Of a stretch of 64,000 nt of DNA, positions 9,950-19,974 are shown one piece after another. The DNA comes from Tuctoria greenei (taxonomy: Eukaryota > Streptophyta > Magnoliopsida > Poales > Poaceae), in contig JAYESD010000002.1 of the NCBI GenBank assembly GCA_036927565.1, positions 143,909,167 through 143,973,166 on the forward strand, in the 5' to 3' direction. The notes under the pieces were generated by a model that ran no database searches, was not told where the DNA came from, and was given only the letters and a program-made list of their open reading frames with translations. A program made the translations under genes and the position numbers. How positions within the stretch are numbered: position 1 is the stretch's first letter; each line of letters begins with the position of its first letter.

Positions 9950-12900
9950 GCGATGGAACTCGGACTTCCCCCTAGCAAGATTGTGAGTGAGAAGGATCTT
10001 ACAAGAGTCCGGAAGCTGATGGGCTGGCATAACGACTCCTTCAACAATGCTATTCGCAGTGGCAAGCTCCCGTTCAAGAAAGAGTCCCCCACGACATTGT
10101 CTACTTCTCAGTGTATGCCATGGTTGGGCTGGTTTCACCAGTATCTTGCTTATTGCTAATGTTGATGGATTCATACGGGCTCCAACTGCAGCATCTTGGA
10201 CCTCATTCGATCTTGCTGGTGGCGATCTTCGTCCATTTCTGCGAGATGTGGGTAAGCGTCCCACCCGGGGCCACAGGCAAAGGTAACAGCTTGTTGGGAT
10301 TCTACTACTTTGTAGGGCATAGAAATCCTCCATAAAAGTAAATCAAGTCCTTTCCTCCCAGAAAGTGGGAGACTTGAAAGAGTGCCTTGGTAGTTATCCG
10401 GGTGGACCGTCACGATCGGCTAGTGCTGCCAGAAGAGTTCCCGATGACAGAGTCAGATTCCTGGGAGGAGCTCCCGAAGTTGACTGAAGAGTACAACCAT
10501 GCGCTATCAAGAATCTAGAACTTTGTCGACGGAGGATTGCCGTCTCTGATGGTCCTTGGGAACTTCCTGACCAACCGCTGGGCTCCACTTAAGCAGCGAG
10601 AATTTGCAGCTTGGTCATACTCTGGAGAAATGGATTTCCTACGGATTAGATGAGCATTCTTTGAAGCTCCATCTGCAGAAGTTATACAATGGAACTCTAT
10701 GAAGAGATGACCTCGTACCTCGGGCAAAGTTCTTTCCTCCATGTGTGGTTTCGGAGGTCTGGAGGGAGCTGCAGAATGTGGAGCCGCTCCTTGACGATAC
10801 AAGTCTTGCAGTGCGACAAAGGAGCACTCCACCAGCAGGCGTTGTGATCCCCGGAGCTTCGGCCCCCTGCCCACATGTAGGGTCCAATTCTGCACCTATC
10901 AGTGGAAAGGGCAAGGCTGCTGCAGAACCAAGTCAGATGAAGCCTGACTCAAGTCAGGGCAAAGGCGAAGAGCCCATCGATGCCTCCAGTCGAAAGAGGA
11001 AGTTGACGTGAACTGATGGCAGCTCTGTTAGAGCACCTTTGATGCAAGCGGTGCCGTTGCCTCGCCCGACCCTCAAGTCAGTGCTGGTTGTGCCTCCAAC
11101 AATAGCAACCTCGGCTCCGATGGCCAAGATGAGCTTCGAGCACAGGAAATCATCTTTGGATCTAGTGCCTATGGCGGGCACTAGGTCCAGCAAGTCTACT
11201 CCAGTTCCAGTGCCAACAGTGGGCTCTAGGTCCAGAGTGTCTTCTCAGATGACATAGATACCGGCTGTAGCGACACCTGTGGCTGCCATGACTCCTGGGA
11301 TGAAGTATGGAGCTTTTGCCTCACCCGCGATGGTGGGGTCAAGTGACTCCGGCCGTCCAAGAAAGATGTTTCGTGTCGGCTGGAGCGGTAGCGTCACCAG
11401 ATAATGATCGGCACTTGAACTTGTGTTGTAATTTTGTTTTTTGCTTTTCCTTGAATTATCTATTCCTCAGTTTATAAAGTATCGAGAGGAGGAGCTACTA
11501 CTCCGACACATGCCAGCGCTGCAGCCATAGAGACTGCACCGGCCGAAGCCCCTGCTGATGTTACATCTTCTCCTATGGTCGTGGTGGATGACACAATAGT
11601 TCTAGAACCAACTTACGTCGAGATAACCTCGGCGCTAGCCGCTGAAGAAGCTGTGGTTGTGCCGGACCATGAAGGAGAAGCGCTGGAGCAAGCTTCAGCT
11701 GCTCCGGAGCTAGCATCAGAGCCGGAGATTTTGGAACATGCGGCGGAAGCGCCAGCACCAGCACCAGAGCTACCTGCTCTCTCGGCCGTTGTTGCTATAC
11801 CAGAGAATTGTCATTCCTGAGCCGGCTCCTTCCTCGGAAGCTACAACAGATAATGCACCGGAGCAGCCAGTTAACACTGCGATGGCGCCTAAGTCGATAC
11901 CTGAAGATCCAACTATGGGACCTTCTGCGTCTGCGCCAGAGGTCGATGAGCTTCTGGAACTCACCACTGCAGACATTGAGCTATTGGAGTCCATGCTTGT
12001 GCCATGGGTCCCGACAACTATTCCGAAAGACTCGGGGGGAACTAGGGGAACCTCAGGCAAGTCCTGAGCCAATTCCCCAGGACATGTCGATTGAGAACGT
12101 CTGCTCGAGCCTCCGCCAAGTTCAACTCGCCTTCGAATATAAGCGCAAGGCCCTGGAGGACGAGCGTGGAACTCTAAGGTGCTGCCACAAGATGCTCTAC
12201 TTCAAGATGAAGTTGACACAGTCTTGGCTAGCAGACTTAAGAGATTGGCTCAAGGACGAGAAAGCTCGGCAAATGCATCTGAACAAGGTGCTGGATGAAA
12301 GAGAAGCTACTATAAAAGCCCTCGATGACAAGACTCACGAGATCTATGAGCATGCGAAGAAAGTCAATGAATTGGCAGATGATTGCTCGAAGAGTCTCAA
12401 TGCTTTGAGGGAACAACTCCTCAAGCGCTGAGATGCATTAGACAATAAGGAGCACGAGCTTCAGAAGAGAGAAGACAAAATCTCTCAGAACCTAGCACGC
12501 AGAGAGAAGGACCTAGCCATCCCCGAGGAAAAACTTATGTCCTGACTTGAAATTGAGAATAGAAGATATGGCTGAAGGGAGAAGGAGTCAGCAGGAAGGA
12601 GAGTGTTGTCTCTGCCAGGGAAGCTAAGGAGAGGGACCCTGCGGAGAAGCAAGACCACTTGAACCTCAAAGAGAGGCAAATCGCTGACCAAGAGAGACAG
12701 CTAACTGAACGAATTCAGTAGCATGCTAAAGATGTCGAGCATTTCTCGAAGAAGGGCTCTACGGAGCTATCATCCGCAAAGAATTTGCTAGAAGAGCTCT
12801 GGAGTACAAGGTCTATAGAGTCCCAGCAGGTCTAGGACTTCCTTGGGCGAGCAGAAGATGCTTTGATGCCACTAGGGTTCAATCCGGTCCGGCCGATTGA

Positions 12901-13159
12901 CCCGGAGCCAGAGATGGACAAAGCTTTGATGGCGCTCAACTCTGTCGGAGCTAAGCTGGATTCGCTGGAAGATGTGATCATCGACCAACTCAAGGCCGAG
13001 GAAAAATTCTTGGCGAAAAATGTCACAGAATATGTGTTGTCATGCTTCCGCTGTCGGGATCCCCCCATGTATCTAGCTCTGGTGATCGACGAACCCATCA
13101 CCGAGGAGGAAGAAGCTGCTAAGGCAAGCGTCCAAGAAGCTGCCCAAAAGGTCGCTTAG
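9950..13159 (+). pseudogene. Antisense extra ORF of Tat-host (gypsy-type 'Transposase_28'-like plus coiled coil), broken
   Basis: Reading starts at the Met at 9950 (MELGLPPSKIVS). An N-terminal domain follows (about 10105-10330, with YGLQLQHLGPHSI and FVHFCEMW) that resembles the plant 'putative gypsy type transposon' domain (PF04195 as I recall it). Then come a Ser/Pro-rich linker, an intron (11388-11470), a second Ala/Pro/Glu-rich linker, a long coiled coil (about 12090-12540) and a conserved C-terminus (VLSCFRCRDP, ending AAQKVA at 13157). Several stops and indels break it, for example at 10516, 11009, 11255, 11818 and 12429. A plant-type 3' end (TTGTAAA then AATGAATGAAA) follows at 13213. 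It runs opposite to gag-pol and must have its own promoter if expressed. The TatNA-1 and TatNA-2 homologues share the architecture. Function is unknown. Confidence 0.65.
11388..11470 (+). other. Predicted intron in antisense ORF of Tat-host
   Basis: The 83-base interval begins GTAGCG and ends TTCCTCAG. Removing it joins ...FRVGWS to VYKVSRGGA in one frame, which runs on into MVVVDDTIV at 11575. The position matches the intron of the TatNA-1 homologue (18288-18366), in both cases just after a short Arg/Trp-containing segment. Confidence 0.6.
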
Positions 13160-13299
13160 TACTTCTAGCAGAACTCCAGGAGCTAGGATCCTTCCCTTTT
13201 GTACCTTCACCTTGTAAATCTCCAAATTTTGAATGAATGAAATAATTTTGAATTCCATTTGTCTTCAATGTATCATTGCCTTTATCTTGTTGGCCCCCT

Positions 13300-13333
13300 G
13301 GTAGATGTGCTCAAATGACTGAAGACATCTACC
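13300..13333. other. Stem-loop downstream of antisense ORF (Tat-host)
   Basis: GGTAGATGT (13300-13308) and its exact inverse ACATCTACC (13325-13333) enclose a loop of 16 bases, about 140 bases after the ORF stop. The same hairpin with 10-bp arms lies at 19931-19964 in TatNA-1. Confidence 0.65.
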
Positions 13334-13429
13334 ATAAGGAATTTGGCAATGTCTTGAATTTTTCATTGCTTTGAACTCGTAGCTACTGTGATAGCTTCGA
13401 GGTCCGAGTCTTGCATCTGAAATCTGCAG

Positions 13430-13685
13430 GGACCCTTCGCCATGTACTTGACGTTGACGGCGACCCTCTAGGAGTTAATGGAGCTTAGTTTCACCGACGG
13501 CGCCCACTGTCAACATATGAAACGTCAATGGTGGGCCCCCTGAGAGTTGTCAGAGTTTAGTTGCTTCGACGGCACCCACTATTAACGTATGAAACATCAA
13601 GGGCGGGCCCCCTGGGTGATGCCGGATCTAGGTGCTCTTGCGGCGCCCACCATCAACGTGCAGGTCGCCAACCATTATTCTTTTG
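13430..13685. repeat. Short minisatellite, about three units of about 72 bases
   Basis: Three degenerate units carry the landmarks 'cgacggcgcccact', 'gaaacgtcaa' and 'gggccccctg'. They align with the roughly 70-base unit of the large array in TatNA-1 (landmarks 'cgtcgtccaccatc', 'gagacgtcgacggc' and 'aggccccttggg'). They lie in the same place, between the hairpin and the end of pol. This looks like the unexpanded ancestral state. Confidence 0.6.
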
Positions 13686-14298
13686 TTTTTGCACATGAGA
13701 GACAAGAAAAGCATTAAAATTCGTCCTCTTGCCTATAGCTTATTTGCGACTTATTACCCTTCTTTGAATTTTTGGGTCCTAATAAACTCATTGTGAAAAT
13801 ATAAGTATACTGATTAAACTTCAATAGTTCTGTGTGCTTTCCGGACCCGTCTTACTGAGACCCACCAGAATAGGTAGAGTGGCGTACTTAGGGTGTTGGA
13901 CCAGGCCAAGTCGATAGCACACTCCGGACTTGTTACTGGCATTGGTTTTTAGGAGAGTAGGCCATCCAGCAATACTAGGATCCAATAGAAGACTATCAGT
14001 AAAACTTATTTATACATCACATGAATCTTTAGGACTAACTTCCAAGTGTATTGCAGAACATGACTATTGACAAGAAGGTAAAGGAAAAAAATAATGAGCA
14101 TGCACAAAGTAGATGCACGTAGAATCTGTTTTCGTATAAATGTATTTTATTATAGGTCTGAATAACAGGGGAATGCAAGAACACCCTTAAAGTACATGAC
14201 CAAATTAAGTGTGCTATTCACCTTGGATCAACCCGACTCTATTCATAGACATTATAAGATACATTTTATACAAATACAGACTCACCTCCGTGCTATTA
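13686..14298. other. Interval without a recognisable gene
   Basis: Untranslated interval between the minisatellite and the stop end of Tat-host pol. No open frame of note, repeat or RNA structure was recognised. Confidence 0.5.
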
Positions 14299-15108
14299 AG
14301 TATAGAACTTATGGAGATGCTCAATATTCCATGGATTCGGAAGTGGTATCCCATCTTCTGTTGCCAAGCGAATGCATCCGGGGCGGGAAACTTTGATAAC
14401 TCGGAAGGGACCCTCCCAGCTGGGGGAAAGTTTGTTCATCCCTTCTTGAGTGAGTATTCGTCGCAGCACGAAATCGCCTTCTTCCAACTGCCGATTGCGC
14501 ACATGCCTTTGATGATAGCGCCAGAGCGCCTAGCGGTATTGCGCGTTTCGAACAGCTGCTCGGCACCTTCCCTCATCGATGAGGTCTAAGTCATCCTGCG
14601 TGGCTTCATCGTAGGTACGAACTTGGAGAGACCCAATGGAAATTTTTGGAGGAATGACAGCTTCAGCTCCGTACACTATGAAGAAGGGTGTTTCTCCTAT
14701 TGCCCGACTTGGTGTTGTCCGGCAAACCTACAATGCAGACAGGAGCTCTTCTATCCAGTTGGCACCATGCTTCTTCAAGTGCTCATAAGTGCGCATCTTG
14801 AGTCCATTGAGAATTTCTGCATTTGCTCTCTCTATTTGACCATTGATTGCCGGATGAGCAACTGATGCATAGCTGACAATTATGCCAAGGTCTTTGCAAT
14901 ACTCTTGGAAAGCTGCACAGGTGAATTAGGTTCCGTTGTCAGTGATGACTCTGTCTGGAACTCCAAATCTGCAAACAATGGACTTCAAGAACTTGATTGC
15001 ATATTGCTTGTTGATTGTCACAACTGGAGTTGCTTCCAGCCACTTTGTGAACTTGTAGATGACGACGTATAAGAACTTGATGCTCCGACGGCTTTTGGGA
15101 AAGGTCCC
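14299..15108 (-). pseudogene. Tat-host integrase, C-terminal part of pol
   Basis: Reading leftward from 15108, the core shows KFLYVVIYKFTKWLEATPV, then the second catalytic Asp in VITDNGT, then the catalytic Glu in NGQIERAN, and the C-terminal motif LEEGDFVLRR, PSWEGPFRV and NIEHLHKFY ending at 14299. A TAA follows ITDNGT and there are further stops and a frame change, so it is inactive. The catalytic first Asp (GMDILG) is about 25 kb away, at 40379-40390. Removing TatNA-1 and one GTCCC copy rejoins DILG to GPFPK without loss of bases. Confidence 0.85.
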
Positions 15109-15364
15109 TGTCGAAGTGCTAATGCGACACTTCCCCCGGATCTGCTATGGAGCAGCCCGCTGAGGTTCTTGTTCGGCAGGGCTTAGGCCTCATACTAGAA
15201 TTCTAGCGGAAGAGTATGTGACACGGTAAGGTTTTTACGTGGTTTGGGCCGCAAGGAGCGTAACACCTTACTCCACGGTGGATTGTATTGCTGGTGAGTG
15301 TGTATGTGTGTGTGAGTGTATCGGGGATTCTGAGTCTGGTCCTTGTATCAGTGGCGGTCTGGGA

Positions 15365-15373
15365 TTTTTATAG
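15365..15373 (-). promoter_or_regulatory. TATA box of TatNA-1 3' LTR
   Basis: CTATAAAAA on the minus strand, in the middle of the LTR. The equivalent is CTATAAAAGG at 41124-41133 in TatNA-2 and TATAAAAG in Tat-C (48657). In the right LTR of TatNA-1 the site is damaged ('ttttacagtc' near 29078). Confidence 0.6.
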
Positions 15374-15769
15374 TCAAGGTCGGACACCTTACAAGTGGGG
15401 TCTCGGGGCCCGACAGGTGGTCCCGGAGCGATCTTATCCTAAAGATATAAGGCTTCTTCTATAAGCTTGCTATGACTGCGGACTTGAGGACTCACCATCT
15501 TTTTGCCCGTGTTGTCAGTTTCCCACACGCCGTTGCTGACATTCGCAGGAAATGTCCCATCCAACTGTCTCTAGCACCGTAAGCTACCCACTTGGCAGAG
15601 TGGGATAGGCCTGCGTCGTCTTTACTGTGATGCGATTAGTCTTAGCGGTACCGGACATTAGGCGTGCGCTGCGCTATGCGCCTAGGGAATCCACGTATCT
15701 TCAAGGTTGACGGAGACAGGGCGCACCACCCTCTTAACTTCCTCACTATCCACTCAGAGCAAGTGGACT

Positions 15770-16060
15770 GACCATGCGGCCGCTTGGGAGCTCTCCGCCA
15801 TGGTGGAGGCCACGCCTGTCTCACGGGCCACGTGACAGCTCGGGAGCTTACCTCCACGGGGAGGCCAGGTCTCGCCTTGCGGGCTATGTGGCAGCTCGGG
15901 TGCTACCTCCACGGGGGAGATCGGGTCTCGACTTCGTGGGACACGTGGCAGCCTGGGAGCTCACATCCGCGGAGGAGGTCGGGTCCCATCCTGCTGGACA
16001 CGTGGCTGCCTGGGAGCTTATCGTCAAGGTGGAGCTGAGCTCCTCCTTCAGGATGTCTTG
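15770..16060. repeat. Tandem LTR blocks with G-box cores
   Basis: About five copies of a 50-60-base unit with the pattern 'ggccacgtggcagctcgggagctcacctcc...gaggtcgggtc'. Most hold CACGTG or a one-base variant. CACGTG is the plant G-box core bound by bZIP and bHLH factors. Regulatory use here is inferred. Confidence 0.6.
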
Positions 16061-16206
16061 TGGGCACCCCGGACCTCCTATCTGAGGCTGGCGGGTCCGG
16101 GTTTCTTGAACACGTGGTGCTCTCAGACCCTGTCCCTTCTTCGAGGCGAGGTACCTATGCGGCACTATCTTGTGCGCGAGGGTACCCAATATGTCGGGCA
16201 CCGACA

Positions 16207-16724
16207 GTGGCCCCTGGGTCCACCATAAGCTGAGGCGACGAGCCCAAGGGTGGGGCCTTATCCTGCTTTCCCGCACGGTCTTTTAATTTGTTCTTGATCA
16301 GCCGAAGTGGTGCGCTATTCTGCTACTGTGACTGCGCGTACCTCTGTGGTTGATGGGTCATGGTGACTGGATCTTTTCTTGCTGCGACATTATCGCGACG
16401 ATTCCCAAGGCGCCTGCTGCACTTCTGCTTCTTTCACTCCCGTCTTTATGGGAACCGCCGGGTTGCCTTCTCTGGCGGGGAACTGCCCGGGCCAGCTTTT
16501 CCAGCGAGGGATCCGGGCCTGCTCATCATGGACGCCGTGGTACGTACCGTTGATTTCGAGGCCGCCCAAATTTGCACAGTGTGTCCAAATGCCACTAAGG
16601 TACCTTAAAAAGGTACCTTTGTTGGCAATGGAGCTTCCTTTCTTCCGCACGCCCCAAGCATTCGATCCTTCGATCCCTCCTTGAGTGTCTGCCCATCCTT
16701 GAGGTTCTTGACCCCCCTGCTCCA
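16207..16724. other. TatNA-1 interval between 3' LTR and antisense ORF
   Basis: It begins with 'gtggcccctgggtccacc', which read on the minus strand is a purine-rich tract next to the LTR and could act as the PPT. The rest is conserved in TatNA-2 (42085-42599). Short open frames exist, but their products do not show a recognisable domain. This is the likely promoter region of the antisense ORF, by position only. Confidence 0.45.
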
Positions 16725-19679
16725 ATGGACTCAGCTCTGCTTCCTTCCGGATGGAGGATGTCTCACCCGTGAGGCGGCTTTTTGGCTGGGAGGACAAGGA
16801 ATGACGGGATATGGTCCATCCCAACACCTTGCCACTATAGTTGGGGGAGAAAAATATTGTCTTCTTCCAGGCGTACGCATACTCCAGGTTTGTCCCCTCT
16901 GTTTCCTCCTTCCTGGTGACACTCCTAGAAGTCCTTGGACTCCAGCTTCATCACCTGTCGCTGAACTCTATGTTGGTGGCGGCGGTGTTCTCGCATTTCT
17001 GCGAGATGTTCATCGGGGTGTACCCATGCGTGCCGGTGTTCTGGCAGTTCTTCGTGCTGAGGCGGACCATGAAGAAGAACAAAGCCAACTTCGTCGGTGT
17101 CTTCTGTTGCCAACATCAGGCCAACAACCCCTTCAAGTACATTACTCCGCTCTCCTCGGCGAAGTGGCCCGATTGGAGGAGCGACTTGGTGATCGTGCAT
17201 GTCGTTGCCCACAATCGCATGGTCCTGCCCACCGGCTGGCCGGCAAGTAGGAAAGCGGTCTGGGAGGAACGCCCAGAGCTTGAGTCGGCGTACATGTCGG
17301 TGATGAAGAGGATCTGATTCCTGGTGGACCACGACCTATCGGAGCTGTCAGTGATGGCCGACTTCGTTCATCGCTGTCTGGCCCCTCTCCAGCATCGTTG
17401 CCACCCTACATGGCTCTACTTCAGGCTCCAAGATGGTACAAGGTTGCTAAGGGGTCACGACACGGAGACGACCCCGTAGGAGGTGTTTATAGGAATGTCC
17501 AAGGTATGCGACGACCTGCTGTCGGATGACGTCTTCGCCCTTCCGCAGGCTTGCCCACCGCTTTGCACAGATCGGGACCTTCAGACTAAGGTTCTGAAGG
17601 AGATGCCCAACTTGGACATGATTGGTCTTGCGCCGCGGCAGGTTGGTGATGAGATCCAGGGCCTGGTCATCGTTGACTCTTTGGAGGATTCCGCACCTTC
17701 TTCAGGCTCTGAAGCCTCCAGGGCGGAGGAGGTGCATGCTGTTGGGGGGAAGGGCAAGGTGCTGGACCCTGACATAGGTAAGGGGAAGGCGCCAGTCCCT
17801 GATGTAGAAAAGGGGAAGGTCCTGGTGGTCGAGGTTGTAAAGGAAAAATGCCCTCGGTTGCCACCGAGGGCACCGCCGTAGGTGGCCTTCTCTCCAAGTC
17901 AGCATCCATCGGCACGCCCCTCTTTAGTACTGGGTGTCGGTGGTTCTTCAGGGGGAGGTTCATTCCTTTAAGCGGCGGCTCCACCAACATTGGTGGTCGG
18001 CATGTCATCCAGCATCCCCGTCACCTGCGCGGTCTAGGGTGCCACAGGGGGCTCTGGCAGCTTACACCAACGGAGCCTCAGGCAAAAAGGCCTTGAGTCG
18101 ACGTTTTCAGCAGCTCGGGAGGTGGCCCTATTAGGGTTGGTGGAAGCACACCGGCGCAGGGTTGCGACACTGCTGGTGGTTTTGGCGGAGGCCTTACCGG
18201 GATGGCCTAGCCTGTTACACCATCGCCAGGGCCCGCAGCTTCAGGGTCGCCAAAAGTGGAGGCTTGCTGGAGCTTTCAGGGACGTCGGTAAGGCATTCTT
18301 GCCAACACTTGCTCTATTCTCTTGCCTGCCTATGTTGATTGGTCAGGGCTTGATCTTGATTTGCAGTGCTATGTCAGCTGTGGTGAGGCCCGTACCGCCA
18401 GGGGTAGTGCCCGAAAGCTCTTTGAAGGCGACCGAGGATGCTACGGCGGGGCTGGCGGGGCAGCCTGCCAAGCTTGTCCAGGGGAGCGCTGCTCCGGCGT
18501 CTGTTCCTAGCTTGGGTAGTGAAGCATCTCCTGCTGTATCTCTAGCTGTCGCGCCAAAGGCACCTCCAGCTGTCGTGCGAGAGGCACTGCCAGCCGTCGT
18601 GCCAGAGGCACCTCTGGCCGTCGTGGCGGAGACACCTCCGGCTGTAGTGGCAGAGGCCACGTTGGAGCCGACTCTGGGGCTGAAGGTCTGACATGTACTG
18701 CTACTGATTTGGCGGGCGGCTCTCTGAGTCATAGTGGCCCTGCTGTTTCAGGTGGCACCGCAACTCCTGCTCAGTCTCTGGGGGCAAGATCGCTAGTGCT
18801 GGTGGCCTTGCCTTCACTGCTACGGGAGGAAGATGTTCCCAAGATGATCACTGGACGACCTTCCCTGACTTTGGCGCAGCCGGAGCACCTCTCCGACGTC
18901 ATAGACTTGACACAATCCAGTATCCTTTAGATGCAATCCAACCTCCGACGGACGCAGGAGGCTCTTGTCGTGGAGTTGGAGAAGTTGTGTGCCGAGGGCG
19001 AGCGCCTTTGAGGCTGGGAGGGCCTCCTGAGCTCCAGGATCACCAAGGCGAAGGCGAAGTAGCAGAAGGAGAGCTAGGAACTAGAGGTGAGGCACCGCTT
19101 GGTGAGGGCCTCAGACGCCTTGACCCAGATGATTCTGGCTGATGCCAAGGCAGCCAACGACGCTGCTGATGCCTGCCTACACGCTCTTGCTGTCAGTCGA
19201 GAGGCCCTGAGTCGCCAAGAATCCACCAATGCCAAGAGGGAAGCTGCTGTCGCCGATCAAGAGGTGGCAGCGCAGGCGATGATGGCCCGGGCTGAGGCCG
19301 ATCTGACAGGCTATAGTCCCGCCTCGAAGACCTGGAGCTCCGGGAGAGCAATTTCGCGTGGGATTGGGCGCAACACCTAGGTGAGCTTCAGGAACTCTTC
19401 ATGTACTATCTTGATGTCCAAGCCCGAGAGCGTGCAACAGAGTGCTGTGGCCAGGAGCTCAATCCGCGAGAGCGTCAGCTGGCTCAGCTTATGGAAGCCG
19501 AGGGTAGGGCAGCCATGCAGACAATGGCATCCCATGTATTGGTGTGCTATCGGAGCCGGTACCTTGATCTGCCACTGGAGCCAGTTTTTGAAGGCTATGT
19601 TGAGGAACGCGAGGCGACAACAGTGGCGAAGGTTAAGGAAGCCGCCAAACATGTCGTAGAGCAGTTCAGTCGAGGCTAA
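16725..19679 (+). pseudogene. Antisense extra ORF of TatNA-1 (PF04195-like domain plus coiled coil), broken
   Basis: The start is taken at ATG 16725 by alignment with TatNA-2 (MDSALPPSRMEDASPVRR; TatNA-1 has a 1-base loss just after). The N-terminal domain (about 16840-17460) shows FFQAYAYSRFVPSVSSF, GLQLHHLSLNSM, FSHFCEMFIGVYP and NNPFKYITPLSSAKW. It continues with a conserved helical part (CTDRDLQTKVLKEMPN) and a Lys/Gly/Pro repeat linker. An intron follows at 18288-18366, then an Ala/Val/Pro repeat (about 18520-18660), a coiled coil (about 18930-19500) and the conserved end VLVCYRSR, EEREAT, KEAAKHVVEQF. Stops at 17316, 17478, 17878 and others, and a frameshift near 19310, break it. It lies opposite to the element's own coding strand. 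Function is unknown. Confidence 0.65.
18288..18366 (+). other. Predicted intron in antisense ORF of TatNA-1
   Basis: Of 79 bases, it begins GTAAGG and ends TTTGCAG. Joining the exons gives ...SFQGR, R, AMSAVVRPV in one frame. The donor side is conserved in TatNA-2 at 44133. The orientation is plus, opposite to the element's genomic RNA, so normal retrotransposition would not remove it. Confidence 0.7.
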
Positions 19680-19930
19680 GGCTGGTAGCTTGTTTTTTGT
19701 ATTCGGGTTCACCCCCCTTGTAAAGAATTCCTTAATGAATTCAAATTTGTGTTTGGCTTATTGCATTGTCTTTGTGCTTCTCAACTGTTGCTCTGAGTCC
19801 TTAGCTGCGTAAGGGTTTGCAGAACCTTTGTTGAGCTCGTTGGCTTCTCAGGACCAACAGTTTGCACAATTGATATTGCTGGAGTGTCGCCCATTGATTT
19901 TCTGCATGTGGATCCCCTTAGAGGCCCCTT

Positions 19931-19964
19931 GGTAGATGTGGTTAGTTGGCTAAGCACATCTACC
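19931..19964. other. Stem-loop downstream of antisense ORF (TatNA-1)
   Basis: GGTAGATGTG (19931-19940) and its perfect inverse CACATCTACC (19955-19964) with a 14-base loop, directly before the minisatellite. It matches the hairpin at 13300-13333 in Tat-host in place and in arm sequence, although the loops differ. Confidence 0.7.
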
Positions 19965-19974
19965 ACTTGATTGA

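Larger units (their letters stand above)
9950..15108 (-). mobile_element. Tat-lineage Ty3/gypsy element (Tat-host), left (3') part
   Basis: The integrase C-terminus is on the minus strand (14299-15108). Downstream of it, in element sense, come a short minisatellite, a hairpin and an ORF in the opposite (plus) orientation. An extra ORF antisense to gag-pol on the 3' side is known from Tat-lineage elements such as Grande. The element is cut at 15108 by TatNA-1 and resumes at 40379. The target duplication GTCCC flanks the insert (15104-15108 and 40374-40378). The 5' part of the element lies beyond the window, after TatNA-2 and its inserts. Confidence 0.75.
15109..16206 (-). repeat. TatNA-1 3' LTR
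   Basis: On the plus strand it runs from TGTCGAAGTGC to CACCGACA (1098 bases). In element sense it starts TGTCGGTGCCC, like the LTR start of typical Tat elements (TGTCGGTACC). It carries a TATA box (15365-15372 in complement) and tandem blocks with CACGTG cores (15770-16060). The other copies are 28888-29588 plus 40037-40373, and the LTR of TatNA-2. Confidence 0.88.

Noticed and set aside
17878..17928. A second intron in the antisense ORF of TatNA-1 (GTAGGT to CTTTAG) that would remove the shared TAG
   Set aside because: It would be only about 51 bases, shorter than functional plant introns usually are. The reading after it does not need it. Kept as a shared stop instead.
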